Source of the DNA: Mytilisepta virgata
Taxonomy: Eukaryota > Mollusca > Bivalvia > Mytilida > Mytilidae
Assembly: GCA_028015205.1 (NCBI GenBank)
Contig: CM051508.1
Coordinates: 17,316,001-17,380,000 of the forward strand
Direction of reading: 5' to 3'
DNA: 64,000 bases
In this document: positions 24,401 to 34,180 of the stretch, in pieces
How the letters are laid out: every line of letters starts with the position of its first letter
Numbering within the stretch: the first letter of the stretch is position 1
Program-made: the position numbers and the translations under genes
Notes under the pieces: model-generated
What the model was told of the DNA's origin: nothing
The model's database searches: none
The model's input: the letters and a program-made list of their open reading frames with translations, nothing else

Positions 24401-27400
24401 TTTTCCGTTATGTCCACCTAATAACTGGTCATGATACGATTTCAATACATCGTCTCGGAGAGTTCGCGGTACTGCAAGTCGTTTAACTATTCTGTCTGCT
24501 CGGTGTCCTTTGCCTTTCGGATAATATAAATGGCAAAGTACATCATCCTCTATGACGTAGTCGTGCGCTTCCAGAATAATCTTTCTTGCTTGTTTGTTGT
24601 TCTCCGGCAATTCTTTGTTAGCTATGTAGTTAATAATATGTTTACAGTCATCATCATTTCCCTGTTCGGTAATAAGCTGTTGTTTGGGTGTTTCTGTTAG
24701 TTCACATATGGATGCGCATGGATTGAAATCAATGAAGCACGATTCTGTCTGGGTAGATATCGTTGAGCTGGTTTTAACATTTACAGTTTGAAAGTTTAAA
24801 TTTAATTTCTAGTTTATGATGTATTTAATTGTTTCCATGTAAAATATTAAGCAGATACATGTATTTCGCACTTAAGATAATCCCCCTTTTGTACATACAT
24901 ATTTCCCAACGTTAAACATCCGGATTATGTCATAAGTCCGAATGTTTAACGTTGGGAAATATGTATGTACAAAAGGGGGATTATCTTAAGTGCGAAATAC
25001 ATGTATCTGCTTAATATTTTACATGGAAACAATTAAATACATCATAAACTAGAAATTAAATTTAAACTTTCAAACGTCAATTTTCGAACGGTTATAGAAG
25101 CATAGTTAGCATCCAGCTATCTAAAAATGTAGGTCAGTCCTTTCCAGTTCCGTTAACAAGACATTACAGGATTCGATGAATAAAATCCTTGATACCAATT
25201 TTGATGCACAAGATGTGCACATTTCATCGATTACGACTCATCACGTGTGCTCAAGGCCTAAAATTTTGAAAACCAAAACAACAATCCAGAAGGTTGAAGA
25301 GCAAATTCAAAAATACCAAAATGACCCAAAAGGCGTAAAGCCAAGACCATCTAAGGACAGAGCTATGCATGAGGGAAGTGTCGAATCTGTTGTCTCGTGA
25401 CTTAGGTAATTGAATTGCATACTACACGTAATCTTCACCTTCTCTGTTATGCAATCATGTTCTGTGTCATTTTGTCTTCTGTTCAACAACAAAGCTGCCT
25501 CTATGTGAATTCCGCAGTAATATGGTTGAATAAATAATCTGAAAAGTTCAATGTAAAAAAAAATACTGCTGGCAAGTTTTCCGTCTAAAAACTGTCTCTG
25601 TCCTTAATATCATAAAGTATTTGAATATTTTCCGACTCAGTCGGTTTATATTTATGTTTTGTCCTTTAACCTTAAAAGGCTTAAATGTGGTGAAAGCATG
25701 GGACTTGTAAATCATGTTTTCTGTGATTTCCCGACCATAATTATAATAGATTAATAGGACGGTACATTTATTTTTGATAACGCGGGAATTACGTAGATAA
25801 ACTTTTTCGAGTAGATTCATGCTTCTTATGTTGTTTCTGGCACCTATGAAAATAAGTTGAAATGAAGATATATAATGTTTCCGAGTTTTTCCGCTAATTA
25901 CCGAGTCCATTGCCATGACAATAATTACGTGGTAAATTAAGGTCCGGGTACGGTAAGCATTTAATATTCTCTTCAAATTAGTGAAATAAGATAAATAGGA
26001 TTCTTCATTTAATGCAACGTCAAAGAGATTTATATAATGATCATAGTATACAGTCAAACATAAATGAAGAAATTACAAAATATTAAGGCCATACTAAATT
26101 CATTTTTAGTTCTTTAGATTTTTTATGCAAAAATAGGTGGGAGGGAGCGAACTTTTAATTTTTTATTATTATTTTTTTTTTTTTTTTTTCGTGAGGACTA
26201 GTTTTTTTTTCAGGGAAAGATAAAAATTTACGTGCGGCACAATTGTTTTTAAACTAGAATTTTGCAAAAAATCGAAAGCCCTATATTTTACAAAATTTTA
26301 AGAGCGGGCGAACAATTTATTTTTAATTTCTTGAAAAATGAGGAATTTTGGGCGAATTTTTTGCATTTTTACAAATTGAAGCTGTAAAATCTGGTTTTTT
26401 TTCGAAAAAAGGAGAGGCGAAATCAAAAGAACTAAAAATCAAGTTGGTGTGGCTTAATCATTGTTTCAGTTTTCAACATATGTTGTGTTGACTACCAACC
26501 ATGCATAAATGTTTGAATTGTGTTAAGTTTACAGTAATAATGCAACCGTACTTACTGTTGGGAATTTCCTAATATTTTACCATTTGACGTCCAAACATGC
26601 GAGGTGATGAAAATCAAAGATACATAAAGAACTACTGCAGCTGCAATCAACGGCCAAGTATCCTCTACATTCTCGATTGAATCGAGATTCCATCTCATAA
26701 AATACAAATCACAGTCCTCAAATTCCAAAATGGACGGCTCAAACATCAATCCACCGAGTGCTAGCGTGGTTAACGGTGGCAATAATATCAACGGAATATA
26801 AAAACATTGCCGCTGACATCCTATTACACATGCCGTTTTAGCCGCTTTAGCACATAAATAGGTGCTACATACGTTAATAATTCCAATTATATAAGGAACG
26901 TAGGTTTGGCAACCATCACTGTCGCTGACGTAACTTCCGCCGAATTCTGGTTTTAAAATTGCAGTCGCAGTTCCAAATATAGCCTCCACGCCCTCTGTGA
27001 AGTTTTCGGCTTTAATGCCATATATCATGATGACAGTCACAAAGGTAATAATTATTTTCCATAAACTGACTACCAGCATTATTCTGGTCCTTCGTGTTTG
27101 ATAGATCCATTTTAGATACGGCAGCCATCTTGAATCTTTAGACGCTGTAACAAAGTTTTCCCAGTATCGTACTGATACAAAGACGGAACACATTACAAAC
27201 AAACCCGTGAGTGTATTCTTTTGACTTTCGGAGCCGTTTCTCTGGATGTACAAACATACGAATGCTATTCCAGCTAACTGCAAAACTAGACATGAAACTG
27301 TCATCACCAACCTGAAAACTTTCTTCTGTTGTTGTTTCTCACCGGCGTTGTTGCTGCCATTTACGGAAAGGCTTATAATTTCAAATACGGATAAAGTTGT

Positions 27401-30400
27401 TGAAACAGCAAGGTACACAACAGAACTATAAGGCGCTCTGAACTGTGATAAAACAACAAACACCATGCAGATTAAACCAACACTATGGACGGTTTCAATC
27501 ACCAGAATCTATAACAAAGATTTTGTAAGTAGAGTATTTTGAAAAGGACTATTGGGCATTACAAGGACAATATCAAAGTTCTGACTGAAAAAAAATGCTC
27601 TGAATAGGAAGAATCACAAGAACTAAAAGGTTATACTTTATATTATAGTTATATAAAACAACTAGATGTGCCGGAATTACACGAATGGCCCCGCCCGTAA
27701 AATACCCGTTATTTCGGCAAAAATCAGCGGAGAGGAAAGAAACGTAAACCCGATCTGTAACTCACCATGGTAGACTCACATACCAAAATTCAGCTCAATA
27801 TCTGAAGGCGTTTACAAAAAAGTCCGAATAACTCGCCGTTGCGGAATGACGCAATGACGGTCAAGGGTAAAACTATATGGCCCCGACCACTAGTGGCGGG
27901 GCCATAAAAATCTCAATATTATAAGTCGTCGCAGAAATAAATAATTATTATTCTCTATTGTTATAATGGACATAATATTGATAAACCTTTTATATTGTGG
28001 TGATTTAGCCCAACTTATATGCACTGTCATAAGCTTTGTTCATTTGAAACAATGTGCTCGACACTTACGACAATAACTATTAAACGAGAAATGATTTACA
28101 GTGTAAAATTTGCCCACCTTCAGAATACCTCAAAATTTTAAAAAAGGAAATTTCTTGACAAAACAAATTTGAAGCATAAACAGTCTTAAACATAACAAGT
28201 AAACACCCTACAACGACTGTATCATTTGTTCAAAACCCGACTGATACGTTCAAGGCCAGTCGTGTATCGACGTATGATGTAACGTTGTTATCCAAGAGTA
28301 CATACACAATATACCTGATAAATTCCATTCCCAAAGCATAACTGCAACGACGTAAGACTTTGAATCAGGTCTGGGGTAATGCTAATGTGTAATGGGAATG
28401 GTAGTGTAATAACAGCAATATTATGCAGTGTAATTAGTATGCAATACGTAATGTGCTATTTTCGCATTACAAGTAATGGTTATATAATGCTTAACTTCTA
28501 GAAAAAGACTATACACATTTTTTTTCCATTACTTGTTCATTACTTCAAGTATTTGATGATCTTTTGGAGGGTGGGATTCATTTATGCCCAGTCGTAAACA
28601 CCTGTCAACCAAATCGATTCATGAGAAATCTTCGGAGGTGAAAATCCGTTTTTCTGCCATTTAATGTTAGCACTTAAGGATGCTCGCTGGTCATGTTTTG
28701 GTCTTTTTGTCAGATTTTCGGAATCCTCGGGTTTTATCCATTTCTTAAACATGAAATATTTTGCCCATGAACCTCCACCTTTTCTTTTATAATTCAATCA
28801 TATATACCTTAAATTGGTATTTGAAAAAAAAATTTGAAATCCTTTTTATTTTTTCATACATTTTGAGAGACTGAAGTTGTCAATGCAAAGACAATGAAAA
28901 ATCCGGAGAAAACACATGAACCTATATTTTTTGTTTGTTTATTTTTTTACTATTCATATGTTCTCTCAAACTAAAACACCTATTTTAAATCCTATTTATT
29001 TCCTGTTAGACCGGCGATCATCCTTAATGTAATGTGTAATGTGATGTAATGTATTCTCAAGTAATGTGCAATATAATGCATTACATTCCAAAATAATCTA
29101 ATGGTAATATCAAATTCTCGAAGTAATGGTAATGTAATTCATTACATTGCTTTGTAATTGACCCCAGGTCTGCTTGGAATATATGAATAGTTCGATCTTG
29201 CACGTCTTCTCAGTTTGACTGCAATATTAAAACCTCATCGAGGATTAACAAAGAGAAATAAATAGATGTTTTGTTTAAAATCCGAAATAAAAAATAAAAA
29301 AAATAAAAATATACTTTATCATCACCAATGTTGATGTATTTCGATATTGAGCCAATCAACTACCTATTCATCCATGAAGTAAAGAAATGAGAACACAAAT
29401 TTTATTCCATCTCTGTGCTGTAAGACAACAGCGGTGTTTGATCGTATCCGTCCGTTTCAATCAAAGGGTTAGGTTGGGTTGTACGGTGTAAAGTACATTT
29501 GGCATAATTAAAATTAATTTAATCTGCAAAGCTTACCACAATGAGGCTTTTATAGTGCAATGCACGTGTTTTCTTAAGACATGTTGTCTTCAGACGACTC
29601 ATGGCGGTTGTAAAATATGGCGCCACTATGACAATGAAGATAGACCATATCCATGTTGCGTCCGTTGTATTAAAATTCCTTTGACTGAAATTTGTTGTGT
29701 GTGTAATGTTTTCTGTGGTATTTCCGGCTGGAGGTTGCAGATGCCATATAAGGATGTGTAAGCTAATACGTGATAATAAACCAGCCCCTAAAACAACCAG
29801 AAATATGATCCCGACAAAACCAACTGTCAGCAATCTCTTACATGCCCGCCAGAGGTCAGTGTAGTTTATAAGATATGCGTCGTCATTAATTTCCTGAAGA
29901 ACATCCCAGTCTCTGCAATAAATAATAAAAAAAAATTTGGCATTAGGGAACAACAATTTGATTTTTATGGTGAAGGGGCTAGGTTGAAATTTGAAATAAA
30001 AAGACAAGACCGGGATTTTGAAAAAAAAATAAAAATCCAGGATAATATTAGGTCTGAAAAAAATGCAGGACAGGGTATATTTTGGTTCAAATGTAAATTA
30101 AAATTTAGGTCGCGATGGTGGCCGAAAACAAATCAAGGACCAAAATTCTGGCCAAAAAAAATAGACAGGATCAAGTATTCTGGTAATATTTTAATGTTTT
30201 TATTTTAATGTTTTTGCAATAATCATTCAGAATTCTCGGGATATTTCGTTAATATATAATAAAACCTAAATTCGTATGCTGCTAGTAAATACGGTTATTA
30301 GTATTGAAAAAACAAATTTCGCGGTACTTTATATTAATACACATATTATACTCGGGTATAAAAAAAATTAAAATAGGTCGATCTGAAGAGCATTTTAAAA

Positions 30401-30696
30401 ATATTTGTCGTTCAATTATTGACCGCAAGTAGATCAAGACGGCCATTACCTTCCAGTAGTTGTACTAGTGCTGAACTTAGAACCGGCATACACGATCGGA
30501 GATTTATCTATATGCAATAAAAACGACTACTGATTTTAAGTGTTTGCATAAAAAAGCTGTTAATGTATAAAACTTACAAATTCTCAGAACTGTTTTCACT
30601 GGTTTCGGGTTTTCCTCTCCCGTTGTCATTATTCACATTAAGCTGGATATCTTCCTCTTCCACAAATCCCTTGTTGTCATGTGCATGAGATGCCAT
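8485..30696 (-). CDS. CHS: chitin synthase, complete gene, 15 coding exons (spliced span)
   Basis: Integral membrane glycosyltransferase family 2 enzyme that polymerises UDP-N-acetylglucosamine into chitin and extrudes it; in bivalves chitin is laid down in shell matrix and other tissues. Fifteen exons join with matching phases to 4284 nt, 1427 residues. Order: cytoplasmic N-terminus (1-60), two membrane segments (about 68-95 and 130-155), a cluster of about eight segments (170-475), NRR motif (about 507), CATMWHE (549-555), HIFFDD (600-605), TPYGG (645-649), donor-binding DGDVDF (711-716), GRIHPIG (739-745), GEDRW (812-816), acceptor-site QRRRW (850-854), a five-segment cluster (about 870-1030), WGTRE (1034-1038), then a short coiled stretch and two last membrane segments. 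All motifs typical of animal chitin synthases are intact. No myosin head precedes it: an in-frame stop sits directly before the ATG. Family assignment is secure; the exact start is inferred. Confidence 0.95.
9442..9709. mobile_element. TTAA-flanked MITE family B
   Basis: 268 bp with 20-bp ends ttaaggtatccggaccataa ... ttatggttcggataccttaa. Its edge is 23 bp from the acceptor of chitin synthase exon 15. Related internal sequence (cggtaattatcggcaaa type) occurs near 6790, 17510-17780 and 25880. Confidence 0.8.
10170..10309 (-). CDS. CHS: chitin synthase exon 14
   Basis: 140 nt, residues 1070-1116. Begins RCICCPTNGFTKEEMMYQ and continues as a charged, probably coiled-coil stretch. Acceptor cttcag, donor gtaaat. 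Confidence 0.85.
11149..11360 (-). CDS. CHS: chitin synthase exon 13 (WGTRE)
   Basis: 212 nt, residues 1000-1069. One helix followed by HVVSWGTRE; the WGTRE motif is needed for product extrusion in characterised chitin synthases. Acceptor tttcag, donor gtacgt. Confidence 0.94.
11592..11756 (-). CDS. CHS: chitin synthase exon 12
   Basis: 165 nt, residues 945-999, two hydrophobic helices of the post-catalytic membrane cluster. Acceptor ttgtag, donor gtatat, phase 0 at both ends. Confidence 0.9.
12004..12395. mobile_element. MITE family A, copy 2 (inverted)
   Basis: Begins ttaaggatgctcgctggtca and ends gatcatccttaa; in the opposite orientation to copy 1. Lies in the chitin synthase intron between exons 11 and 12. 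Confidence 0.75.
12874..13009. mobile_element. 136-bp MITE with 25-bp inverted ends
   Basis: ttaaatgggtattttcatat at one end and its near-exact reverse complement at the other (one mismatch in 25). In the intron between chitin synthase exons 11 and 12. Confidence 0.75.
13270..13405. repeat. 33- to 34-bp tandem repeat
   Basis: Four units of tgtataaatgccctgtaatt plus tctgtattggc. A reverse-strand ORF over it (QGIYT repeats) is a by-product of the repetition. Confidence 0.8.
13826..14223 (-). CDS. CHS: chitin synthase exon 11 (EDRW, QRRRW)
   Basis: 398 nt, residues 812-944. Begins with GEDRW (catalytic-base region) and carries QRRRW at 850-854, the acceptor-site signature of processive chitin/cellulose synthases, then two membrane helices that start the translocation channel. 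Acceptor ttttcag, donor gtaagc. Confidence 0.96.
15059..15253 (-). CDS. CHS: chitin synthase exon 10 (CSPGCFSLFR)
   Basis: 195 nt, residues 747-811. GPLVWYQKFEYAVSHWLQKA and CSPGCFSLFRGSA are core GT2 chitin synthase blocks. Acceptor ttgtag, donor gtacga. Confidence 0.95.
15333..15454. mobile_element. short MITE family C, copy 1
   Basis: Starts gtttcataaacattcgtacg and ends gtacgagtgaaac; shares internal aaatcagatcacat with copy 2 at 18291. Confidence 0.65.
15886..16087 (-). CDS. CHS: chitin synthase exon 9 (DGDVDF, GRIHPIG)
   Basis: 202 nt, residues 680-746. LLALDGDVDFQPEAV holds the aspartates that coordinate the nucleotide-sugar and metal in GT2 enzymes; AACGRIHPIG follows. Acceptor tttacag, donor gtgagc. 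Confidence 0.96.
16391..16545. repeat. 26-bp minisatellite
   Basis: About five units of agctctaaactgtcatggtc plus aagacc, with small changes. Confidence 0.85.
16865..17190 (+). repeat. dispersed repeat family D
   Basis: Contains cgacgggtgtcgtatacgga and a gcaggaactgcttaacctt motif. Related copies: 3130-3235 (+), 4940-5250 (reverse complement), and 21008-21060 (+, short). Confidence 0.65.
17965..18097 (-). CDS. CHS: chitin synthase exon 8 (TPYGG..WTLPG)
   Basis: 133 nt, residues 635-679. Carries TPYGGQLTWTLPGETK followed by HLKDSLKIRKKKRWSQ, both invariant-type blocks near the UDP-sugar site. Acceptor gtgtag, donor gtaatg. Confidence 0.95.
18291..18416. mobile_element. short MITE family C, copy 2
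   Basis: gtttcacaaacattcgtacg ... cgtacgaatgttagtgaaac, 126 bp. Lies between chitin synthase exons 7 and 8. Confidence 0.75.
18674..18782 (-). CDS. CHS: chitin synthase exon 7 (HIFFDDAFE)
   Basis: 109 nt, residues 599-634. HIFFDDAFEAAKYGKAY is a strongly conserved block of the catalytic domain. Acceptor ttccag, donor gtatgt. Confidence 0.95.
19745..19830 (-). CDS. CHS: chitin synthase exon 6
   Basis: 86 nt, residues 570-599. Encodes RMDKHQNRVNWACK and ends in RYEFET, which continues into HIFFDD of exon 7. Acceptor ttttag, donor gtaagc; phase fits both neighbours. Shorter than the ORF-size limit of a six-frame scan. Confidence 0.88.
20150..20310 (-). CDS. CHS: chitin synthase exon 5 (CATMWHE)
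   Basis: 161 nt, residues 517-569. A Ser/Lys-rich stretch (residues 520-537, SKK/SKE/SKN repeats) leads into KIYACATMWHEN, the signature that opens the catalytic domain of animal chitin synthases. Acceptor attatag, donor gtaaac. Confidence 0.93.
20343..20732. mobile_element. MITE family A, copy 3
   Basis: ttaaggatgttcgctgctca ... accagcgaacatccttaa, about 390 bp. Starts 33 bp upstream of the acceptor of chitin synthase exon 5. Confidence 0.8.
21780..21961. repeat. LTR-like flanking fragment, 3' side of retroelement
   Basis: About 180 bp nearly identical to 24931-25097, in the same orientation, ending in both at ggttata. The two copies bracket the retroelement remnant, as LTR pieces would. 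Downstream 21962-23041 contains AT-rich sequence with no coding signal, probably the rest of the 3' untranslated part and LTR. Confidence 0.6.
23042..24786 (-). CDS. Ty3-type retroelement pol remnant: integrase with chromodomain
   Basis: Lies in a chitin synthase intron, same strand. Open frame from about 24786 to the stop at 23042. Shown: a linker of about 60 residues, the integrase HHCC zinc finger (HDQ..GGH...CTNCQKAK), the catalytic core with LDILGP, LTDRGQNF and the ACERNN glutamate, and at the C-terminus a chromodomain (YIVDRIIRSKR, YWIKWLGYS). Protease, reverse transcriptase and RNase H are absent: the frame is cut at a palindromic repeat. No stop or frameshift is visible in what remains, so the insertion is fairly young, but the element cannot move by itself. 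Confidence 0.9.
24787..25074. repeat. near-perfect palindrome, about 144-bp arms
   Basis: Left arm 24787-24930 is the reverse complement of 24931-25074, with mismatches only near the centre (catccggattatg/tcataagtccgaatg). The right arm continues with 22 bases also found at 21940-21961. The left arm abuts the truncated pol frame. Confidence 0.9.
25175..25400 (+). repeat. dispersed repeat family E, clear copy
   Basis: Begins at the words cttgataccaattttgatgc and contains gctcaaggcctaaaattttg. It directly borders chitin synthase exon 4 on the 3' side. Confidence 0.7.
25439..25538 (-). CDS. CHS: chitin synthase exon 4 (NRR motif)
   Basis: 100 nt, residues 483-516, too short to stand out as an ORF. 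Encodes IQPYYCGIHIEAALLLNRRQ, matching the conserved '(Y/F)Y.G..(I/V)...L.LNRR' stretch between the membrane cluster and the catalytic domain. Acceptor ttttcag and donor gtgaag; the phase joins exons 3 and 5 exactly. It lies just upstream of the retroelement in the following intron. Confidence 0.9.
26556..27508 (-). CDS. CHS: chitin synthase exon 3, membrane cluster
   Basis: 953 nt, residues 166-482. The largest hydrophobic exon; about eight predicted membrane segments ending at SHVWTSNGK, a position typical of the last helix before the cytoplasmic catalytic part. Acceptor ttatag, donor gtaagt, phases 0 to 2. Confidence 0.92.
27685..27904. repeat. GC-rich-ended inverted-repeat element
   Basis: Starts atggccccgcccgt and ends gtggcggggccat; no coding signal. 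In the intron between chitin synthase exons 2 and 3. Confidence 0.55.
28370..29175. repeat. taatg-rich repeat interrupted by a MITE
   Basis: Outer ends form an inverted repeat (caggtctggggtaat at 28370; attgaccccaggtctg at 29157). Between them are many taatg/gtaat runs, split by MITE copy 4. Confidence 0.6.
28674..29027. mobile_element. MITE family A, copy 4 (inverted, nested)
   Basis: ttaaggatgctcgctggtca ... ggcgatcatccttaa, about 354 bp, inside a taatg-rich repeat (28370-29170). Confidence 0.75.
29537..29912 (-). CDS. CHS: chitin synthase exon 2
   Basis: 376 nt, residues 40-165. Starts DWDVLQEINDDAY, then a first hydrophobic segment (GFVGIIFLVVLGAGLL) and a second (WIWSIFIVIVAPYFTTAM), separated by a loop with several N-glycosylation sequons. 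Acceptor ttgcag and donor gtaagc; phases 2 to 0. Confidence 0.9.
29975..30215. repeat. dispersed repeat family F, second copy
   Basis: ggctaggttgaaatttgaaa start; in the intron between chitin synthase exons 1 and 2. Confidence 0.55.
30578..30696 (-). CDS. CHS: chitin synthase exon 1 (start codon)
   Basis: Begins MASHAHDNKGF, hydrophilic and acidic, 39 codons plus two bases; donor gtaagt follows. The ATG at 30694-30696 is immediately preceded in frame by TAA (30697-30699), and a possible acceptor (ctgcag) lies about 14 bases upstream, so the leader may be spliced. The short soluble start replaces the myosin motor found in many molluscan chitin synthases. Confidence 0.75.
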
Positions 30697-31464
30697 TTAG
30701 TGAGTTTCTGCAGTTTAAATATAAGTACATATTAGTTAAAATTTATCTTATAGCCAGTTTCTTCATTTGTAAAAATCTGAGACACGTACACTAAGCACAT
30801 ATCTGATATTTTATATACATTTTGCCAAACAATTTTTTCAACAAGTTAATTTAGTCAGCAGATAACTGGAAAGCTAAGGGCAAGGAACTATTATTTATCC
30901 TCAACGAACTTTATCTGAGGTATAAAGAGAACCTTTGAACATTGTTTTATAAAATGCACAATGGGCGAGATATAGTAGAGCATACTATGCAGCAAGAAAA
31001 ATCACTAGTAATGCACTTTTGATCTTAACCATCATAACCATTGCTAACTCTTTTGAAAACATGATATATTGTCTTGTAGTAATTTAGACTAATTAAGAGA
31101 TACATCTTGGAGTGATCTTGATCTTTCTTGATTAACTGGAAGGTCATTTGTCTTGATCTAGTCTTCTTATCTTAATTTTCTTTCAAAATTTTGTGATGCT
31201 GAAAATCGAGATATTTTAAAATAAAATTATAAACCAGAATGGGCGTTTAGTACAAATAATGGGGTACTAATCAATTAAACAATATATAAAGATCGTATTA
31301 TTGGGAAGATTTGTCATGTCCCGTTTATGACCCCTGTCAAACTGAAAGCTAGGAAAGCTAGACAAACTTAGTATCAGCTAGTGTCAACTTCAAAAGGCGT
31401 GAAATAAAACTGAGCTACAACATGCCTGGGTTAACAGTTTTTAGTAAAAGGAAGTGTCCTGTTG

Positions 31465-31930
31465 AACAATACGAATACGAATACGAATATATTTACTATC
31501 CAAATCATGGGCCCATACAGGGATAAAATCATTAATGAAAATAAAACAATGCTTTATAAGGACACTATAATGTGTGAATTACAAGTATCTTCTACTTTCA
31601 AAACAATCATACATATGGTTGCTTATTTTATAAATCACTAAATCATCTTCTAAAGATAGTAACCAAACAATTTTTTCCTTCTTAGGAGAAAGACTGTTAA
31701 AATTTTATAAGTTCTACTCATTACTAATTCATCTAAAATAACGTGTTTATTTCTGTCATGTCTGTAGGCTGTACATTCTAATAAAAAATTAAGTTCGTCT
31801 TCAACTTTACTATCATGACAATATTTACATATTCTATCTGATTTGTTCAATTTTTTGTATTTTCTATCTCTAAATCGTGTGCACTTAATGTCGAATGACT
31901 AACCAATGACGAATGAGATGAAATTTAAGC
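31465..31930 (-). mobile_element. LINE 3' end with hexamer tail
   Basis: Encodes a C-terminal non-LTR reverse transcriptase piece (CKYCHDSKVEDELNFLLECT, a zinc-knuckle-like end), a 3' UTR with the phrase for tgggcccatgatttgga, and an (attcgt)n tail at 31470-31492. Severely 5'-truncated. Confidence 0.8.
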
Positions 31931-32485
31931 TTATGAAAACTGGTATCCGATCACACACACACATATATATGAGTGGGTTTTTTTTTTTCGGAAAATGCCA
32001 TTTTTGTAGCGAATTTCCCCTTGTTTAGGAAATTATCCAGTCCCTCCGCTGGTATTTTTCGAAAATACTCCTCGAAACGCGATAAAAAGATATATTTTAG
32101 ATTCTATTTAATTTCACTGGACGGTGTTTTCTTTTTTTCTTATTTTTTCCCTTTATTATGGTCACCATTAATATTCATTTAGTATTTCATTTAGTATTTC
32201 ATTTAGTAGGATAAGAGCTATCAAATCATTTTTTCTAATTACTACACAAACTGTTTGCGTATATCAATTCAATTGATAATTTCAAATTTAGATCTTGCAT
32301 GTCTTAATGCATATGAAAAATTGTCCCAATGTTTTAAGTCTTACATTGTACATAAGCATAGACGTTATCATGATAATTAATTCAATAACTAAAAATTAAA
32401 TGAATTCAACTATTTCAAAATTTTACATGTTTACCTGTAATTATTCTAAATTATATATATTTGATTATTCTAAATTATGTATATA

Positions 32486-32661
32486 CAGTCAACTCTCGTA
32501 ATGTCGAATCCATTGGGACCCGAAAATGTAGTTCGACTTAAGCGAAAATTCGAGATATCAGGAGTAAATTTGTATAGTTACTGCTTTTGACGGTCCAAAC
32601 AGATAATTTGAGTTTCCCGGAATTTGGACTTAAATGTGTTCGAGATAAGGAGAGTCAACTG
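32486..32661. mobile_element. pogo-like MITE, 176 bp
   Basis: Ends cagtcaactctc and gagagtcaactg (10 of 12 match), flanked by TA on both sides. Internal sequence has cgacttaagcgaaaattcga. Confidence 0.8.
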
Positions 32662-33419
32662 TATATATAAATACTTTTAATTATGTATATTTGATTTTTT
32701 AATATTACCATAAATATATTCTTTGACAATTAAAAACTCAGAGACAAGATATTATATATAGGGCATGGTTTGTTAGATTTCGGTCTAGTATAAAGTTTTT
32801 AAGTTTCATGTTCAAAAACATATTACATCAAAGGGTTCACATGCATTTGGTAATGGTCGGCTCCACTGGGCATTAACCAACAATCAATCAATCAATCAAT
32901 AATGATATACCGATCTACGGACAAGAAGTTGCCGGAGTTTTATTCATTACAGTTTAAAGCCGCCGACCAATTTATCACCATACAAATTGCTAGTTTTTTC
33001 CCTATTAACGAATATCCAATGCCACTCTTTCAATGAAAACCATGCGTATAAAGGGCACAAAATAAAAACATAAAACGCGGATAGTCAAGATAATATAACA
33101 CGCACTGGGAAATAAACATCATTATCATTCATGAATGCTTAATTTGTTACTCTAGAGCTTCGATGTTTTAACATCGTGGCGGCTGAAGCAATAAGCTATT
33201 GGATGCTTCATAAAACATTTTCAGTTTATATTAGCAAGAGAGATCACATATAAACCGCTGATAAAAGGTCAAGGAAAAACACATTTTCTATAATACTAAA
33301 TTCCGATGCATACGTTGTCAATTTAAGACTCGTCAGTGGCCCTTAAAGTCAAAAATATTGAAAGGCGAAACAGTAACAAAATATGTTCAATAAAAGTTTC
33401 AAATGTTCAAAAAGCTATA

Positions 33420-34180
33420 ATTAGCTTTGTAACATGGGAATGTGATAAAAAATTGAAAATAATAGTATCGACAATGAGGTGATACTCATTCGAAGGGTCC
33501 ATCGATAATAATTTCTTTATTTGCATTATAAAACCAAGTGGGTAAGGCAAACATTCACAAAAAAAACAAGCATTATTACATGAATTATAGAACACAATAT
33601 TATAGATCAGAATTTATATTTCCAGTATTAACATGACATGAATTATCTAACCTTAACCGCGCTATTCTGAAGACTATCAACAACATTCGACAAAACATCC
33701 AATCAATAGAGCCAAACTGGTTAAAATCTGAGTATTTATATATAAATGTATTTAAAAAATCTGTTCTTATATCATTATTAATTTGACAATAGAGGAAGAA
33801 ATGAACCTCATCATCAACAACATTACAACCCTGCAGTAAGTTTGTTCACTGGCGACTTTTTTTTATAGCGTCCAACTTCGATTTCTAGAGAATGGGCACT
33901 CATTCTAAATTTAGATAATATTCTTCGACTGTTAGAATTTACTATCTTTAAATAGTTTTCAAAATTCAATTCAGATTTTAATTTACTATAAAGAAACAGC
34001 TTTGAGTTATTATCAAAACTTAATTTTATCTAGTAATATTTTGTCATATTCATCTTTTATAATACTTCTTTTATAAGAATTCTTACTTTCATTTGTATGA
34101 AAGGTTTATCTATATTTTCAAAGCTGTTTTTATCACGTTCCAACTCATTCATTATAGATGTAGCAAAAGTTTACCATGTA
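33420..34180 (-). mobile_element. LINE 3' fragment, degraded
   Basis: Reverse strand reads ILSKFRMSAHSLEIEVGRYK, the C-terminal part of a non-LTR reverse transcriptase, then stops interrupt the frame; the tail is aatgcaaataaagaa. Same family as 52180-52620 and 41800-42110. Confidence 0.8.

Noticed and set aside
24787..25074. Palindrome as a stand-alone foldback transposon
   Set aside because: One arm has a third copy on the far side of the retroelement, so an LTR-derived rearrangement explains it better; not excluded.
25548..26057. 169-codon minus-strand ORF as a gene
   Set aside because: No domain, no splice context matching chitin synthase phases, and it contains sequence of a dispersed repeat (related to MITE family B).
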